Numbered from the stretch's first letter, positions 26,120 through 34,916 are shown. The stretch is DNA of 64,000 nucleotides from Bacilli bacterium (GCA_028691515.1 JAQUZE010000001.1:53714-117713); one strand, 5' to 3'. Notes: generated by a model not told the origin, from the sequence alone. Made by a program: numbers and translations.

Positions 26120-27815
26120 AATGTTTCATAATAATCGGAATAATTATAGGTCTGCGTTCTGTTAAATCATAAATAAAATTAGATATATGATTATTTAAAA
26201 TGTTTTTAAAGTTTGCTTCATTAAATACTTTATTTTTCTCTTTATAGTCTGAGTATGTTTTCATAGCTTTTTCTTTTACGCTATTTAGTAATTTTTCTGC
26301 TTCTTTCATATAAATAAATCCTCGAGAAACGATGGCTATTTCATTGTTTAAATTATAATTATTATCAAAAGATAGTATTAAAGATAACATACCATCATCA
26401 GACAACGCTTTTCTTTCGTCAATTATATCTTTATCAACAATATTTTTTTTGCTGTCTATATATATATTACCAGATTTAACTCTACAGTTTACAGAAACAT
26501 TTTTTTCGTCTATTGATAAAACATCTCCGGTATTTAATATGAATATTTTTTCAGGATCAACGCCAGTATCTATGGCTAACTTTGAATGTATTTTCATCAT
26601 TGAATAATTCCCATGAATAGGAACAAAGTATTCTGGCTTAACTAAAGATAACATGATTTGTAGTTCTGTTTGACTAGCATGACCAGATGTATGAGTATCG
26701 GTTAAAGGGCTATTTACAATAATTTCAGCACCTAAACGATATAATTTATTAATGTTTTGATTAATAGATTCTTGGTTTCCAGGAATTGCATTTGATGAAA
26801 ATACAATAGTATCACCTGGAATAATTTTAATGGTTCTGTGTGTTCCGTTTGCAATTCTTGAAAGAGCCGCAAGCGGTTCTCCTTGTGATCCAGTACTTAA
26901 AATTGTAATTTTATTTGGTGGTAAATGAGGAAACTCATTTGCATTAATAAAAGTTCCTTCTGGTGCTTTTATATATTCTAATTGTTGACCAACATTAATG
27001 TTTTTTTCCATGCTTCTTCCAAAAACTATTACTTTTCTTCCAGCATCAACACTAGCTTCAACAATCTGTTGAATTCTATGAACGTTTGATGCAAAAGTTG
27101 AAATGATTACTCTACCTTTAATAGTTTCAAAAATTGCTCTAATGCTTTTTCCTATTTTTCTTTCTGATGTTGTAAACTTATTTACCGTAGCATTTGTGCT
27201 GTCAGATAACAGAAGTTTTACTCCTGCATCAGCAAATTTAGTTATTTTACTATATTCAGTATGGTATGTTAGTGGAGAAAAATCAAATTTAAAATCTCCC
27301 GTGTGTAGGATATAACCTAAACTTGTTTTTATCGCAGTCCCAAATGAATCAGGAATACTATGATTAGTACGAAAAAATGATACTTGAAAATTTTTAAAAT
27401 TATAAACAGAGTCATTACTATACTCTACTAAATTAATTGCAGTTCCCTTAAATTCTTTCATTTTGTTGACAATCAATTGATAGGCTAAACCAGAAGCATA
27501 TACTTTTGGTATTTTTACTTCTCTTAATAAATAAGGAATTCCGCCTATATGATCTTCATGGCCATGGCTAATGAAAAGCCCCACTATTTTCTTTTCATTT
27601 TCCTTTAAATATGTATAGTCAGGAATAATATAATCAATACCATAATTATCATCAGGGAATAATATTCCTGAATCAATAATCATTAGTTCATCTTTTATTT
27701 CAAAACAGTACATGTTTTTGCCTATTTCACCAAGCCCGCCTAATGCGAAAACTTTAATACCATTATTATCAAAATGTGAAACGATAGGGAGTTGCTTTTT
27801 GTTTTTTATAAACAA
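26118..27815 (-). CDS. rnj: Ribonuclease J
   Basis: 565-residue metallo-beta-lactamase/beta-CASP ribonuclease with 5'-3' exo- and endonuclease activity, the main mRNA decay enzyme of low-GC Gram-positives. Visible: ALGGLGEIGKNMY, metal ligands in SHGHEDHIGG, TGDFKFD, the beta-CASP segments STFASNVHRIQQI and STGSQGEP, and PIHGNYSMMKIHS, followed by the C-terminal domain. The likely start is TTG at 27815, 8 bases after AGAGG; GTG at 27824 overlaps the ribosome site. A TATAAT lies upstream at 27855-27850. Confidence 0.93.
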   Translation of the reverse strand: MFIKNKKQLPIVSHFDNNGIKVFALGGLGEIGKNMYCFEIKDELMIIDSGILFPDDNYGIDYIIPDYTYLKENEKKIVGLFISHGHEDHIGGIPYLLREVKIPKVYASGLAYQLIVNKMKEFKGTAINLVEYSNDSVYNFKNFQVSFFRTNHSIPDSFGTAIKTSLGYILHTGDFKFDFSPLTYHTEYSKITKFADAGVKLLLSDSTNATVNKFTTSERKIGKSIRAIFETIKGRVIISTFASNVHRIQQIVEASVDAGRKVIVFGRSMEKNINVGQQLEYIKAPEGTFINANEFPHLPPNKITILSTGSQGEPLAALSRIANGTHRTIKIIPGDTIVFSSNAIPGNQESINQNINKLYRLGAEIIVNSPLTDTHTSGHASQTELQIMLSLVKPEYFVPIHGNYSMMKIHSKLAIDTGVDPEKIFILNTGDVLSIDEKNVSVNCRVKSGNIYIDSKKNIVDKDIIDERKALSDDGMLSLILSFDNNYNLNNEIAIVSRGFIYMKEAEKLLNSVKEKAMKTYSDYKEKNKVFNEANFKNILNNHISNFIYDLTERRPIIIPIIMKH

Positions 27816-27893
27816 AATTAACACCTCTTTCTTTTTTTGTATTAAGTATATTATACACTAAAATTCTTATAATCAAAAGATAAAACATTTTAA

Positions 27894-27918
27894 TAAAAAA
27901 AGAGGAAATTAATCCTCT
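27894..27918 (-). terminator. def terminator
   Basis: On the minus strand AGAGGA (27918-27913) pairs with TCCTCT (27906-27901), then a T-run. The def stop codon lies in the loop. Confidence 0.85.
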
Positions 27919-28493
27919 TGGCTTTCAAAAGTAACTGGAACAGAGTTGGGCAAAATCAAGAAAGGATTTTCTTTATTAATTCTGTCAACAAATAAAATAC
28001 CTTTTAGATGGTCATATTCATGTTGAAAAATTATTGCTAAGTAATCTTTTAATTTTAATTGTTTATAGGTTACTTTTTTTTCTAAAAAGTCATATAAATA
28101 AACATTCGCTTTTATTCTTCTAGGTCTAAAAATTAAACCATCAACTTGTCTATCAACAGATAAGCATCCCTCACCACTTTTTAGATATGTAAGTTCAATT
28201 GATTCACTAATTATTTTGGGGTTTATCACAGCATAATGATGAAAAACACCCTTTTCATCATAAGCCATAATAATAAACATTCTTTTTAATACATCTATTT
28301 GGACTGCTGATAAACCAACACCAGGACGAATTCCGTATTTTTTTGTTTTTTCTTCATCATAGCCATTAAGTAAATATTCATTCATTAATTCTAATGTTTT
28401 GATATCTTCATCACTTAAAGGTAAAGAAACCTCTTTTGATGGAATTCTTAAATCTGGATGATCTTCTTTAATTATATCTTTATATAATATCAT
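27909..28493 (-). CDS. def: Peptide deformylase
   Basis: 194-residue metalloenzyme that removes formyl from new proteins. Three motifs are present: GVGLSAVQ (usual GxGLAAxQ), EGCLSVD with the metal Cys, and QHEYDHLKG with the HExxH metal site. The insert and length fit the Gram-positive type 2 class. The ATG at 28493 follows AGAGG; a 16-residue extension upstream has no ribosome site. It shows that this organism uses formylated initiator tRNA. Confidence 0.95.
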   Translation of the reverse strand: MILYKDIIKEDHPDLRIPSKEVSLPLSDEDIKTLELMNEYLLNGYDEEKTKKYGIRPGVGLSAVQIDVLKRMFIIMAYDEKGVFHHYAVINPKIISESIELTYLKSGEGCLSVDRQVDGLIFRPRRIKANVYLYDFLEKKVTYKQLKLKDYLAIIFQHEYDHLKGILFVDRINKENPFLILPNSVPVTFESQED

Positions 28494-28605
28494 ATATACC
28501 TCTCTTATTATTATTCTAACAAACAAATAATTAAAAAGCAAATAATCTGTTTCTAAAAAACAGAATTTTATGATAGAATATGTAGAGATAATAAAGGTGA
28601 ATTTA

Positions 28606-28848
28606 ATGGTAAAAGATTACGAAATTGATTTTGATTTGTTTAATACTTTAGAAATTGTAAAAATATTTACTTTTTTTGAATTGATTGAAGCAACAAAAAA
28701 GAAAAGTATAAGTAAAGAACTATTAAATAAAAAATATAAAGAATATAAAGTAATTATTAACAATAAAACATTGGAAAAAAAATATGACAAAATGTTTCAA
28801 AAAATAACAGGCATTTCTATATATAAAACAATGAGGTTATACAAGTGA
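28606..28848 (+). CDS. UPF0223 family protein
   Basis: 80 residues, matching the YktA/UPF0223 pattern: an N-terminal YEIDFDLFNT, a central helical section with ELLNKKYKEYKVIINNK, and the ending KMFQKITGISIYKTMRL (family: F-x-x-SGYSIYRA). Function unknown; the fold is all-helical. The ATG at 28606 has AAAGGTGA 7 bases upstream. The stop overlaps the start of the pseudouridine synthase (GTGA), so the two are translationally coupled. Confidence 0.82.
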   Translation: MVKDYEIDFDLFNTLEIVKIFTFFELIEATKKKSISKELLNKKYKEYKVIINNKTLEKKYDKMFQKITGISIYKTMRLYK

Positions 28849-29558
28849 GGTTATATTTATATATTAGTAAATCGTTAGGCATTTCTAGAAGAGAAGCAAA
28901 AATCTTGATAAAAGAATCTAATGATGTGTTTGTAAACAAAGAAGTGATAAAGAATCCTAATTTTGATGTGGCAAAAAATGATAAAGTTATATATAAACAA
29001 AAAGATTTGCAATATATAGAAAATGTTTATATTTTACTTAATAAGCCTAAAGGGTATATATGTTCTATAAAAGATGAATTATATCCATCAATATTAAATT
29101 TAATAAGTGAAGATGAATTGCGAAACAGATTAAAGATTGTTGGTAGGTTAGATGTTGATACGGAAGGATTAATATTACTTACTGATGATGGAGATTTTAT
29201 TCATAAAATGACATCTCCAAAAAAGGATGTTGAGAAAAAATATTATGTTGAGGTGGATACTGCTTACTTAAAAGAAGATATTATTTCTTTTTTTAATGGA
29301 GTATTTATTATTGATGAAAACAAACAGCAATATAAAACTAAGAAAGCTTTATTAGAAATAATTGAAGCGAACAAAGCATATCTGACAATTACTGAAGGGA
29401 AGTTTCATCAAGTAAAAAAAATGCATAAAGCAATAGGAAAAGAGGTTTTATTTTTGAAAAGAGAAAGTGTTGGAGAATTTAATTTAGGAAATTTAAAAAC
29501 AGGTCAATATAAAATTATTGATTGTTGTCAAAAAAACAGGAGGAATTATGAAATTTAA
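28845..29558 (+). CDS. RsuA/RluB-family rRNA pseudouridine synthase
   Basis: 237 residues. N-terminal S4-like RNA-binding domain (RLYLYISKSLGISRREAKILI, about 1-60), then the catalytic domain with GRLDVDTEGLILLTDDGDF (catalytic Asp) and LTITEGKFHQVKKM. Which uridine is modified (16S 516 or 23S 2605 class) cannot be told. GTG start at 28845 overlaps the UPF0223 stop. Its own end overlaps the next gene by 11 bp. Confidence 0.9.
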   Translation: MRLYLYISKSLGISRREAKILIKESNDVFVNKEVIKNPNFDVAKNDKVIYKQKDLQYIENVYILLNKPKGYICSIKDELYPSILNLISEDELRNRLKIVGRLDVDTEGLILLTDDGDFIHKMTSPKKDVEKKYYVEVDTAYLKEDIISFFNGVFIIDENKQQYKTKKALLEIIEANKAYLTITEGKFHQVKKMHKAIGKEVLFLKRESVGEFNLGNLKTGQYKIIDCCQKNRRNYEI

Positions 29559-32484
29559 GAAAGTATTATTTGCGTTTATCTTTTTAATGTTGATGATTGG
29601 AGTTGGGAGTATGAATGTTAATGCGGTTGTTAATAAAGAAGCATATATGATTTCAACAGGTCCAGGAGCAGATGCTTCTAATTCGATGACTATTACTTGG
29701 CATAGTGAAGTTGAAGGGTCTTTTTTATTGTATGTAAAAAAGGATGTTGATCCTAATTTTACTGATCCATTTGTTGCTATTCCAGAGAGTGTTCCAATTG
29801 AGCATTTTGATACAAAAACAGGAATAACGCATAGAGTAAATAAATGTTTTGTTAGACTAGATAATTTAGATAGTGCAACGGAGTATTTGTATAAAGCGGG
29901 TAAAGATGTTTTTTCAGATGCAAAAACATTTAAAACGGCCAGCAACACTGAAAGTTTTTCTTTCCTATACATGTCAGATTATCATGTTTATAATCCAGTT
30001 CCAACTAGATTACAAAAAGCAGAAAGTATTTATAATGAAGCAAAGAAAATTGATGATATTGCTTTTACTTTGCATGGTGGAGATGTAGTTGCTTATGGAA
30101 GTAGCTATGATTATTGGGAAAGCTTAATGAATTCTTCATTTGCTAATGAAGGAATGATGGCAATGACACCAGGCAATCATGATTTTTATAATGGTTCAGC
30201 AAGCTTTATTGGTGTTGGATATTTTAATAATATATTAACAAATCCAAATAATGGTGCTGAAAATGTTAAAAATAGTAGTTATTATTTTAGATATAATAAT
30301 GTATTATTTGTAAGTATTGATAATGAGTCTTCTACTCAAAGTTCTGCAAAATTAGCATCTCAACAGGCTTGGTTTAGACAAGTTATGGAAGAAAATCCTT
30401 CACAATATATTATTACTTATAATCACAGACCTTTTTATAATGGGTCTACAAGTAATGCGGGTCATGCTAATACGAATAGAACAAATTGGTCAAGTTTATT
30501 TGATGAATATGGGGTAGATTTAGTTTTAAGTGGACATGACCATGTTTATGTTAGAACAAAAAGTACCTATAATGGTCAAGTTAGTGAAAATGCTAAATAT
30601 GGTACAGTTTATATTACTGCTCCGCAAATTGGGGATAGACCAAGTGAGGCTAATCCAAATAGTCCATATACTAATTTAGATGCAGTTATTGGTGGGAATT
30701 ATAGTGGTGGAGTTGTTATAACTGTCAATCCTTCTAATTTCACAACAAAATTAATAAATGATTCTGGGGTGGTTTTAGATACGTCTAAAACTTATGCAAA
30801 AAGAGATCCTCTTGATTATGCTGCTTTAGATAGACAAGCTTTACTTGATAATATTTCTGCTGTTTATAATGGCGATGACAAAATTGGAGAAATTTCTTTA
30901 AGCGGGAATGATTACTTATATGTAGAAAGTATGAAAGTTTTAAGGGGCGGTTCTTTAGTTGTTAATAAAAAAATTGGCATTGATGATAGAAAAGCAATTA
31001 TTTATAATCCTGTAGAAAATATGATTCATACATATAGTGTTGAAGTTACTTTTAATGATGGAGAAGTATTAGCAAAAGAGCTTACTATGAAAACTACGCC
31101 ACCATTTGGACAAGTTAATGAAGTTGAATTGAGAAAAAATGAAGTAGAAGATATCAATTCTTTATATTTCTCCTATAATTTTATTAATAGACAAGTGGGG
31201 AAATATAAAGTATATATTGATGATGATTTATATTTTGAAGATGTAATTGCTGATGGTGAAGATTCAAAAATTGTTGTTTTAGAAGATATTATAAAAGGAA
31301 CAGAATATGAAATAAAACTGGAAATAATTGATAGATTAGATGATGTAGTTTATACAGAAAGTTTGAATCTTTTGGATCCAATTATTGAATTAGAAGATTT
31401 TTCCGTTAATGTTCCTGATACATTGTATTTGGGTGAAAATGGAAAATTAGAAGTTGTTGCTGCACCAATGAACGCAACATATAAGGATTTTTTGTTTACA
31501 TCAAGTGATGATTTAGTTCTGGTTATAAATGAATTTGGAGAATATGAATTAATTTCTACTGGTGAAGTTGTTATTACTATAAAGGAAGAAAATACAAATA
31601 TTGAAAAAAATTATTCTGTTATTGTTGAAAAAAAGGATTTTGGTATTATAAATGATCTAACTATTAATGATGAGGAGGGTTATGTTCTTAATATTCCCCA
31701 TAGTTTTACTAATAATCAAGTCGATAAACTAGAGGTGTATATAGATAGTGATTTATTTACTACTGTTGATGTTGTTTTGGAAGATAATGTTGAAAGTGTT
31801 AATTTAGAGGAATTATTGGCTGGGAATGATTATCAAATAAAAGTTGATGTAATAGATATATTTGGTGATGTTTTAATTACTAAAGAAATAGTATATTCAG
31901 TTGATCCTATTTTAGTTAATGATTTAGAAGTAACATATAACGATAAAATGATTATTGATGAAACACAAACATTAATTGTTGATGTTTTACCAAATGATGC
32001 TACATATAAAAATGTTACTTATTTATCTTTAAATTCAGATATTATTTCTGTTTCTAATGCTGGAAAATTAAAGGCATTAAAGGGCGGGGTCGCTACAATT
32101 AAGATTGGTGTTGAAAATAACGAATTTACAAAATCTATTACTATTACTGTTAGAGAAAAAGTTGTAGAAATTAATATTAATGCTCCTGAAGAAGTAAGAC
32201 TTGGTGTTGATGCTGATTATCTTCTTGAAATTGGATTAACTCCAGACGTTGATGTTTTAGTTACGTATGAATCTAGTAATAACGATATTTTAACTATTGA
32301 TCAAGATGGTACACTTCATCCAAAAAAAGCGGGAGAAGCAATTATAACAGTTTCTGCTGATGGAGTAACAGAAACTATTACTATTGAAGTGTTGAAACAA
32401 AAAGGCTGTGCTAATGGTGCTACCATATTAGCGTTGTTACCAATGGCTTTTGGAATAGTATTTTTTAGAAGGAGAAAAATATAA
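29548..32484 (+). CDS. Surface metallophosphoesterase with FN3/BIG2 repeats and a C-terminal sorting-like tail
   Basis: 978 residues. Signal peptide at 1-28, a purple-acid-phosphatase-like N-terminal beta domain (about 30-130), then a calcineurin-type phosphoesterase domain with metal ligands Asp144/His146, Asp179, Asn210/His211, His293, and His330/His332 in SGHDHVY. From residue 518 come FN3-like, BIG2, FN3-like, BIG2, BIG2 modules; the first two pairs are recognisable repeats of each other. The tail is KGCANGATILALLPMAFGIVF followed by RRRK: a single Cys954, a membrane segment and a basic end. The ATG at 29548 follows AGGAGGAATT. Probably an anchored phosphatase or nucleotidase for phosphate scavenging; substrate not established. 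Confidence 0.88.
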   Translation: MKFKKVLFAFIFLMLMIGVGSMNVNAVVNKEAYMISTGPGADASNSMTITWHSEVEGSFLLYVKKDVDPNFTDPFVAIPESVPIEHFDTKTGITHRVNKCFVRLDNLDSATEYLYKAGKDVFSDAKTFKTASNTESFSFLYMSDYHVYNPVPTRLQKAESIYNEAKKIDDIAFTLHGGDVVAYGSSYDYWESLMNSSFANEGMMAMTPGNHDFYNGSASFIGVGYFNNILTNPNNGAENVKNSSYYFRYNNVLFVSIDNESSTQSSAKLASQQAWFRQVMEENPSQYIITYNHRPFYNGSTSNAGHANTNRTNWSSLFDEYGVDLVLSGHDHVYVRTKSTYNGQVSENAKYGTVYITAPQIGDRPSEANPNSPYTNLDAVIGGNYSGGVVITVNPSNFTTKLINDSGVVLDTSKTYAKRDPLDYAALDRQALLDNISAVYNGDDKIGEISLSGNDYLYVESMKVLRGGSLVVNKKIGIDDRKAIIYNPVENMIHTYSVEVTFNDGEVLAKELTMKTTPPFGQVNEVELRKNEVEDINSLYFSYNFINRQVGKYKVYIDDDLYFEDVIADGEDSKIVVLEDIIKGTEYEIKLEIIDRLDDVVYTESLNLLDPIIELEDFSVNVPDTLYLGENGKLEVVAAPMNATYKDFLFTSSDDLVLVINEFGEYELISTGEVVITIKEENTNIEKNYSVIVEKKDFGIINDLTINDEEGYVLNIPHSFTNNQVDKLEVYIDSDLFTTVDVVLEDNVESVNLEELLAGNDYQIKVDVIDIFGDVLITKEIVYSVDPILVNDLEVTYNDKMIIDETQTLIVDVLPNDATYKNVTYLSLNSDIISVSNAGKLKALKGGVATIKIGVENNEFTKSITITVREKVVEININAPEEVRLGVDADYLLEIGLTPDVDVLVTYESSNNDILTIDQDGTLHPKKAGEAIITVSADGVTETITIEVLKQKGCANGATILALLPMAFGIVFFRRRKI

Positions 32485-32491
32485 CTAATTG

Positions 32492-32526
32492 GGCTGTTAA
32501 GCGAAAAGACTTGACAGCCTTTGTTT
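32492..32526 (+). terminator. Terminator hairpin overlapping the rpsP promoter
   Basis: GGCTGTTAAG (32492-32501) pairs with CTTGACAGCC (32510-32519), with one G-T pair and loop CGAAAAGA, followed by TTTGTTT. The right arm contains the next promoter's -35 box. Confidence 0.65.
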
Positions 32527-32539
32527 AATGTGATATAAT
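32511..32539 (+). promoter_or_regulatory. rpsP-khpA promoter
   Basis: TTGACA (32511-32516), exactly 17 bp, TATAAT (32534-32539), with TG one base before the -10: a full consensus promoter. Confidence 0.88.
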
Positions 32540-32569
32540 GCTATATAATTTAAGAGGAGGAATATATAA

Positions 32570-32836
32570 ATGGCTGTAAAATTAAGATTACAAAGATTTG
32601 GTTCTAAAAAACGACCATATTACCGTATTGTTGCAACTGATTCTGTTAATCCAAGAGATGGACGTTTCATTGAAATTATTGGTACATACCACCCAATTGA
32701 TAAAAATAATATTTTAAAGATTGATGAAGAAAAAGCTCTTCAATGGCTAAGTCAAGGAGCACGACCTACTGATACTGTTAAATCACTATTTACTCAATTA
32801 GGTATTATTGAAAAGTTTACAAAGAATGTGAAATAG
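32570..32836 (+). CDS. rpsP: 30S ribosomal protein S16
   Basis: 88 residues: [19 protein letters not shown] is the signature N-terminus, with GTYHP and a C-terminal [24 protein letters not shown] precedes the ATG. S16 is needed for 30S body assembly. khpA follows immediately, the usual Gram-positive order. Confidence 0.96.
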   Translation: MAVKLRLQRFGSKKRPYYRIVATDSVNPRDGRFIEIIGTYHPIDKNNILKIDEEKALQWLSQGARPTDTVKSLFTQLGIIEKFTKNVK

Positions 32837-32845
32837 GTGAGTTTA

Positions 32846-33097
32846 ATGGATGCAGTAAACTTTGAAAAATTTGTAACTGATCTAATTAAACCTTTAGTAT
32901 TATATCCTGATGATGTCATTGTTAAAGAACTTTCTGATGAAAGTAATGTAATTACATTACAAGTTATGGTTAATAAAGATGATTTAGGAAGAGTAATAGG
33001 AAAAAATGGGCGTGTAATTAATGCGTTAAGAACTATAGCTTATGCATGTGCTGCAAGAAATGGGAAAAAAATCGAAATATCTATAGATTCTTTTTAG
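32846..33097 (+). CDS. khpA: KH-domain RNA-binding protein KhpA
   Basis: 83-residue single KH domain with the RNA-binding GxxG loop in LGRVIGKNGRVINALRTI. KhpA usually pairs with KhpB (Jag), and in streptococci affects cell elongation through mRNA binding. The ATG at 32846 follows AGGTGA; GTG at 32837 lies in the ribosome site. Co-transcribed with rpsP. Confidence 0.92.
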   Translation: MDAVNFEKFVTDLIKPLVLYPDDVIVKELSDESNVITLQVMVNKDDLGRVIGKNGRVINALRTIAYACAARNGKKIEISIDSF

Positions 33098-33121
33098 TTA
33101 GTGTTATTCACTAACTTTTTT
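33097..33121 (+). terminator. Terminator after khpA
   Basis: GTTAGTG (33097-33103), loop TTATT, CACTAAC (33109-33115), then TTTTTT. Confidence 0.85.
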
Positions 33122-33143
33122 AATAGAATTAATAGTAATAAAA

Positions 33144-33152
33144 TGATATAAT
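33144..33152 (+). promoter_or_regulatory. Extended -10 promoter of rimM-trmD
   Basis: TGATATAAT ends 15 bases before the rimM ATG. The GGGTGA ribosome site (33158-33163) coincides with the predicted mRNA 5' end. Confidence 0.55.
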
Positions 33153-33167
33153 TTAATGGGTGATAAT

Positions 33168-33671
33168 ATGGAATATATTCAAATTGGAAAAATTGTTTCA
33201 ACTCATGGTATAAAAGGAGAAGTAAAAGCATTTAGTGATTCAGATTTTAAAAAGGAAAGATTTAAATGTGGAAATACTCTTTATTTGTCTAATGATAATG
33301 GTTATATTCCTATAATTATTAATAGTTATAGGGAGCACAAAAATATGGTTTTAATTACTTTTAATAATTTTAAGAACATTAATGATGTATTAAAATATAT
33401 TGGGTTTAATATTTGTATAAAAAAAGATGATTTACCTATTCTTGAAAAGGGGCATTATTATTTAGATATAATAGGATTAGATGTCTATGATATGCATAAT
33501 AAATATATAGGTATTATTAAAGACATTAGGGTTGTTCCTCAAGGGGGAATATTGGAAATAAAAAAAACAGATGGAAAAATATCATTAGTTCCTTATGTTG
33601 ATGAATTTGTAATAGAAATTGATGTTAAAAACAAAAAAATGATTATTAACCCAATTGAAGGTTTGTTATGA
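33168..33671 (+). CDS. rimM: Ribosome maturation factor RimM
   Basis: 167 residues. N-terminal RimM domain (YIQIGKIVSTHGIKGEVKAF) and C-terminal PRC-barrel (GHYYLDIIGLDVYD, VPYVDEFVIEIDVKNKKMII). It binds S19 and helps form the 30S head. The ATG at 33168 follows GGGTGA; an in-frame ATG at 33156 precedes that site and would lie upstream of the predicted transcript. The stop overlaps the trmD start (ATGA). Confidence 0.94.
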   Translation: MEYIQIGKIVSTHGIKGEVKAFSDSDFKKERFKCGNTLYLSNDNGYIPIIINSYREHKNMVLITFNNFKNINDVLKYIGFNICIKKDDLPILEKGHYYLDIIGLDVYDMHNKYIGIIKDIRVVPQGGILEIKKTDGKISLVPYVDEFVIEIDVKNKKMIINPIEGLL

Positions 33672-34393
33672 AAATTGATATATTAACATTATTTCCCGAG
33701 ATGTTTAGTGGTGTTTTAGAATCTTCAATTATTAAAAGGGCAATTGAGGCTAATCTTGTATCAATAAACATTCATGATTATCGAGAGTTTTCTTTAGATA
33801 AAAATAAAAAGGTTGATGATTATTCATATGGCGGTGGAGCAGGTATGGTTATTAGAGTTCAGCCCATTGTTGATTGTTTAAAATCAATTAAAGGGATAGA
33901 AACTGCTAAAAAGATTGTTACAACTCCTAAAGGTATTAAATATAATCAATTAAAAGCAAAGAGTTTAGCAAATGAAAAGCATATTGTTGTTGTCTGTGGG
34001 CATTATGAAGGAATAGATGAAAGAATTATAAATTATGTAGATGAGGAGATATCTATTGGTGATTATATTTTGACAGGAGGAGAAATTGCTGCTCTTGCTA
34101 TCATTGATAGTGTTGTTAGATTAATACCAGGATCACTTGGTAATAATCAGTCTAACAAGGATGAAAGTTTTGAAGAGATTTTGGAATATCCTCAATATAC
34201 CAGACCTGATAACTTTGAAGACTTATTGGTTCCTGATGTTTTGTTGTCTGGTAATCACGAACTTATTAGAAAATATAGAAGGTTTGAATCTTTAAAAATA
34301 ACATTTGTCCGTCGCCCTGATTTGTTAGAGAATTTAAATTTAAACGAAGAAGATAAACAAATGTTAGAAAAAATTAAAAATATAAAAAAATGA
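33668..34393 (+). CDS. trmD: tRNA (guanine-37-N1)-methyltransferase
   Basis: 241-residue SPOUT enzyme that methylates G37 next to the anticodon and prevents frameshifting. Motifs: MKIDILTLFPEMF, DDYSYGGGAGMV, CGHYEGIDERI and the knot segment ISIGDYILTGGE, then YTRPDNFE. Starts 4 bp before the rimM stop, so translation is coupled. TGA stop. Confidence 0.96.
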   Translation: MKIDILTLFPEMFSGVLESSIIKRAIEANLVSINIHDYREFSLDKNKKVDDYSYGGGAGMVIRVQPIVDCLKSIKGIETAKKIVTTPKGIKYNQLKAKSLANEKHIVVVCGHYEGIDERIINYVDEEISIGDYILTGGEIAALAIIDSVVRLIPGSLGNNQSNKDESFEEILEYPQYTRPDNFEDLLVPDVLLSGNHELIRKYRRFESLKITFVRRPDLLENLNLNEEDKQMLEKIKNIKK

Positions 34394-34448
34394 TTTTACA
34401 TACAATTGTAAAAAATATATTATTAACTTTTTATGAAAGTGATTTATC

Positions 34449-34477
34449 TTGCATTTAGTAATATAATGTGGTAAAAT
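34449..34477 (+). promoter_or_regulatory. rplS promoter
   Basis: TTGCAT (34449-34454), 17 bp, TAAAAT (34472-34477), with TGG before the -10. An overlapping TATAAT at 34463 is an alternative. Confidence 0.6.
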
Positions 34478-34483
34478 ACTGGA

Positions 34484-34562
34484 GGTTAATAAATTAATCA
34501 AAGCACATTGTTCCGCTGTTGTATTTTCAAACATGAACATTGGAAGAAGGAGCGTGAAAACA
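34484..34562 (+). promoter_or_regulatory. L19 leader
   Basis: The untranslated stretch before rplS carries CATTGTTCCGCTGTTG and AACATGAACATTGGAAGAAGG, resembling conserved blocks of the Firmicutes L19 leader that autoregulates rplS. An ATG inside it (34533) is in frame with rplS, but the AAGGAG site lies after it, so it belongs to the leader. Confidence 0.65.
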
Positions 34563-34916
34563 ATGAATCAACAACTTATTAGAGATATTACTAATTCTTA
34601 TATTAGAGAAGATGTTCCTGAGTTCCGTCCTGGAGATACTGTAAAAGTATATGTAAAAATTAAGGAAGGCGCAAGAGAAAGAATTCAGATATTTGAAGGT
34701 TTAGTAATTAAAAGAAGAGGTGGAGGTATCAGTGAAACTTTTACGGTTCGTAAGATTTCTTACGGAATTGGTGTAGAAAGAACATTTCCTGTTAATACTC
34801 CAAATGTTGAAAAGATTGAAGTTGTCAGAATGGGTAAAGTAAGAAGAGCGAAGCTTAATTATATTCGTGCTTTATCAGCTAAAGCAGCTCGAATCAAAGA
34901 ACGAAAAAAATTCTAA
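34563..34916 (+). CDS. rplS: 50S ribosomal protein L19
   Basis: 117 residues: [60 protein letters not shown] and the basic ending [12 protein letters not shown] are typical. L19 sits at the subunit interface. The ATG at 34563 follows AGGAG with a 10-base gap. It has its own promoter and a terminator. Confidence 0.96.
   Translation: MNQQLIRDITNSYIREDVPEFRPGDTVKVYVKIKEGARERIQIFEGLVIKRRGGGISETFTVRKISYGIGVERTFPVNTPNVEKIEVVRMGKVRRAKLNYIRALSAKAARIKERKKF

Noticed and set aside
27816..27824. GTG start for RNase J at 27824
   Set aside because: The GTG is part of the AGAGGTG ribosome site. TTG at 27815 has proper spacing, though N-terminal evidence would be needed to be sure.
29493..29972. 159-codon minus-strand frame opposite the phosphoesterase start
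   Set aside because: Antisense to the signal peptide and N-terminal domain of a clear gene; no ribosome site.
34533..34562. Ten-codon extension of rplS
   Set aside because: It contains the L19 leader sequence and the AAGGAG ribosome site, and L19 normally starts at the MNQQL position.
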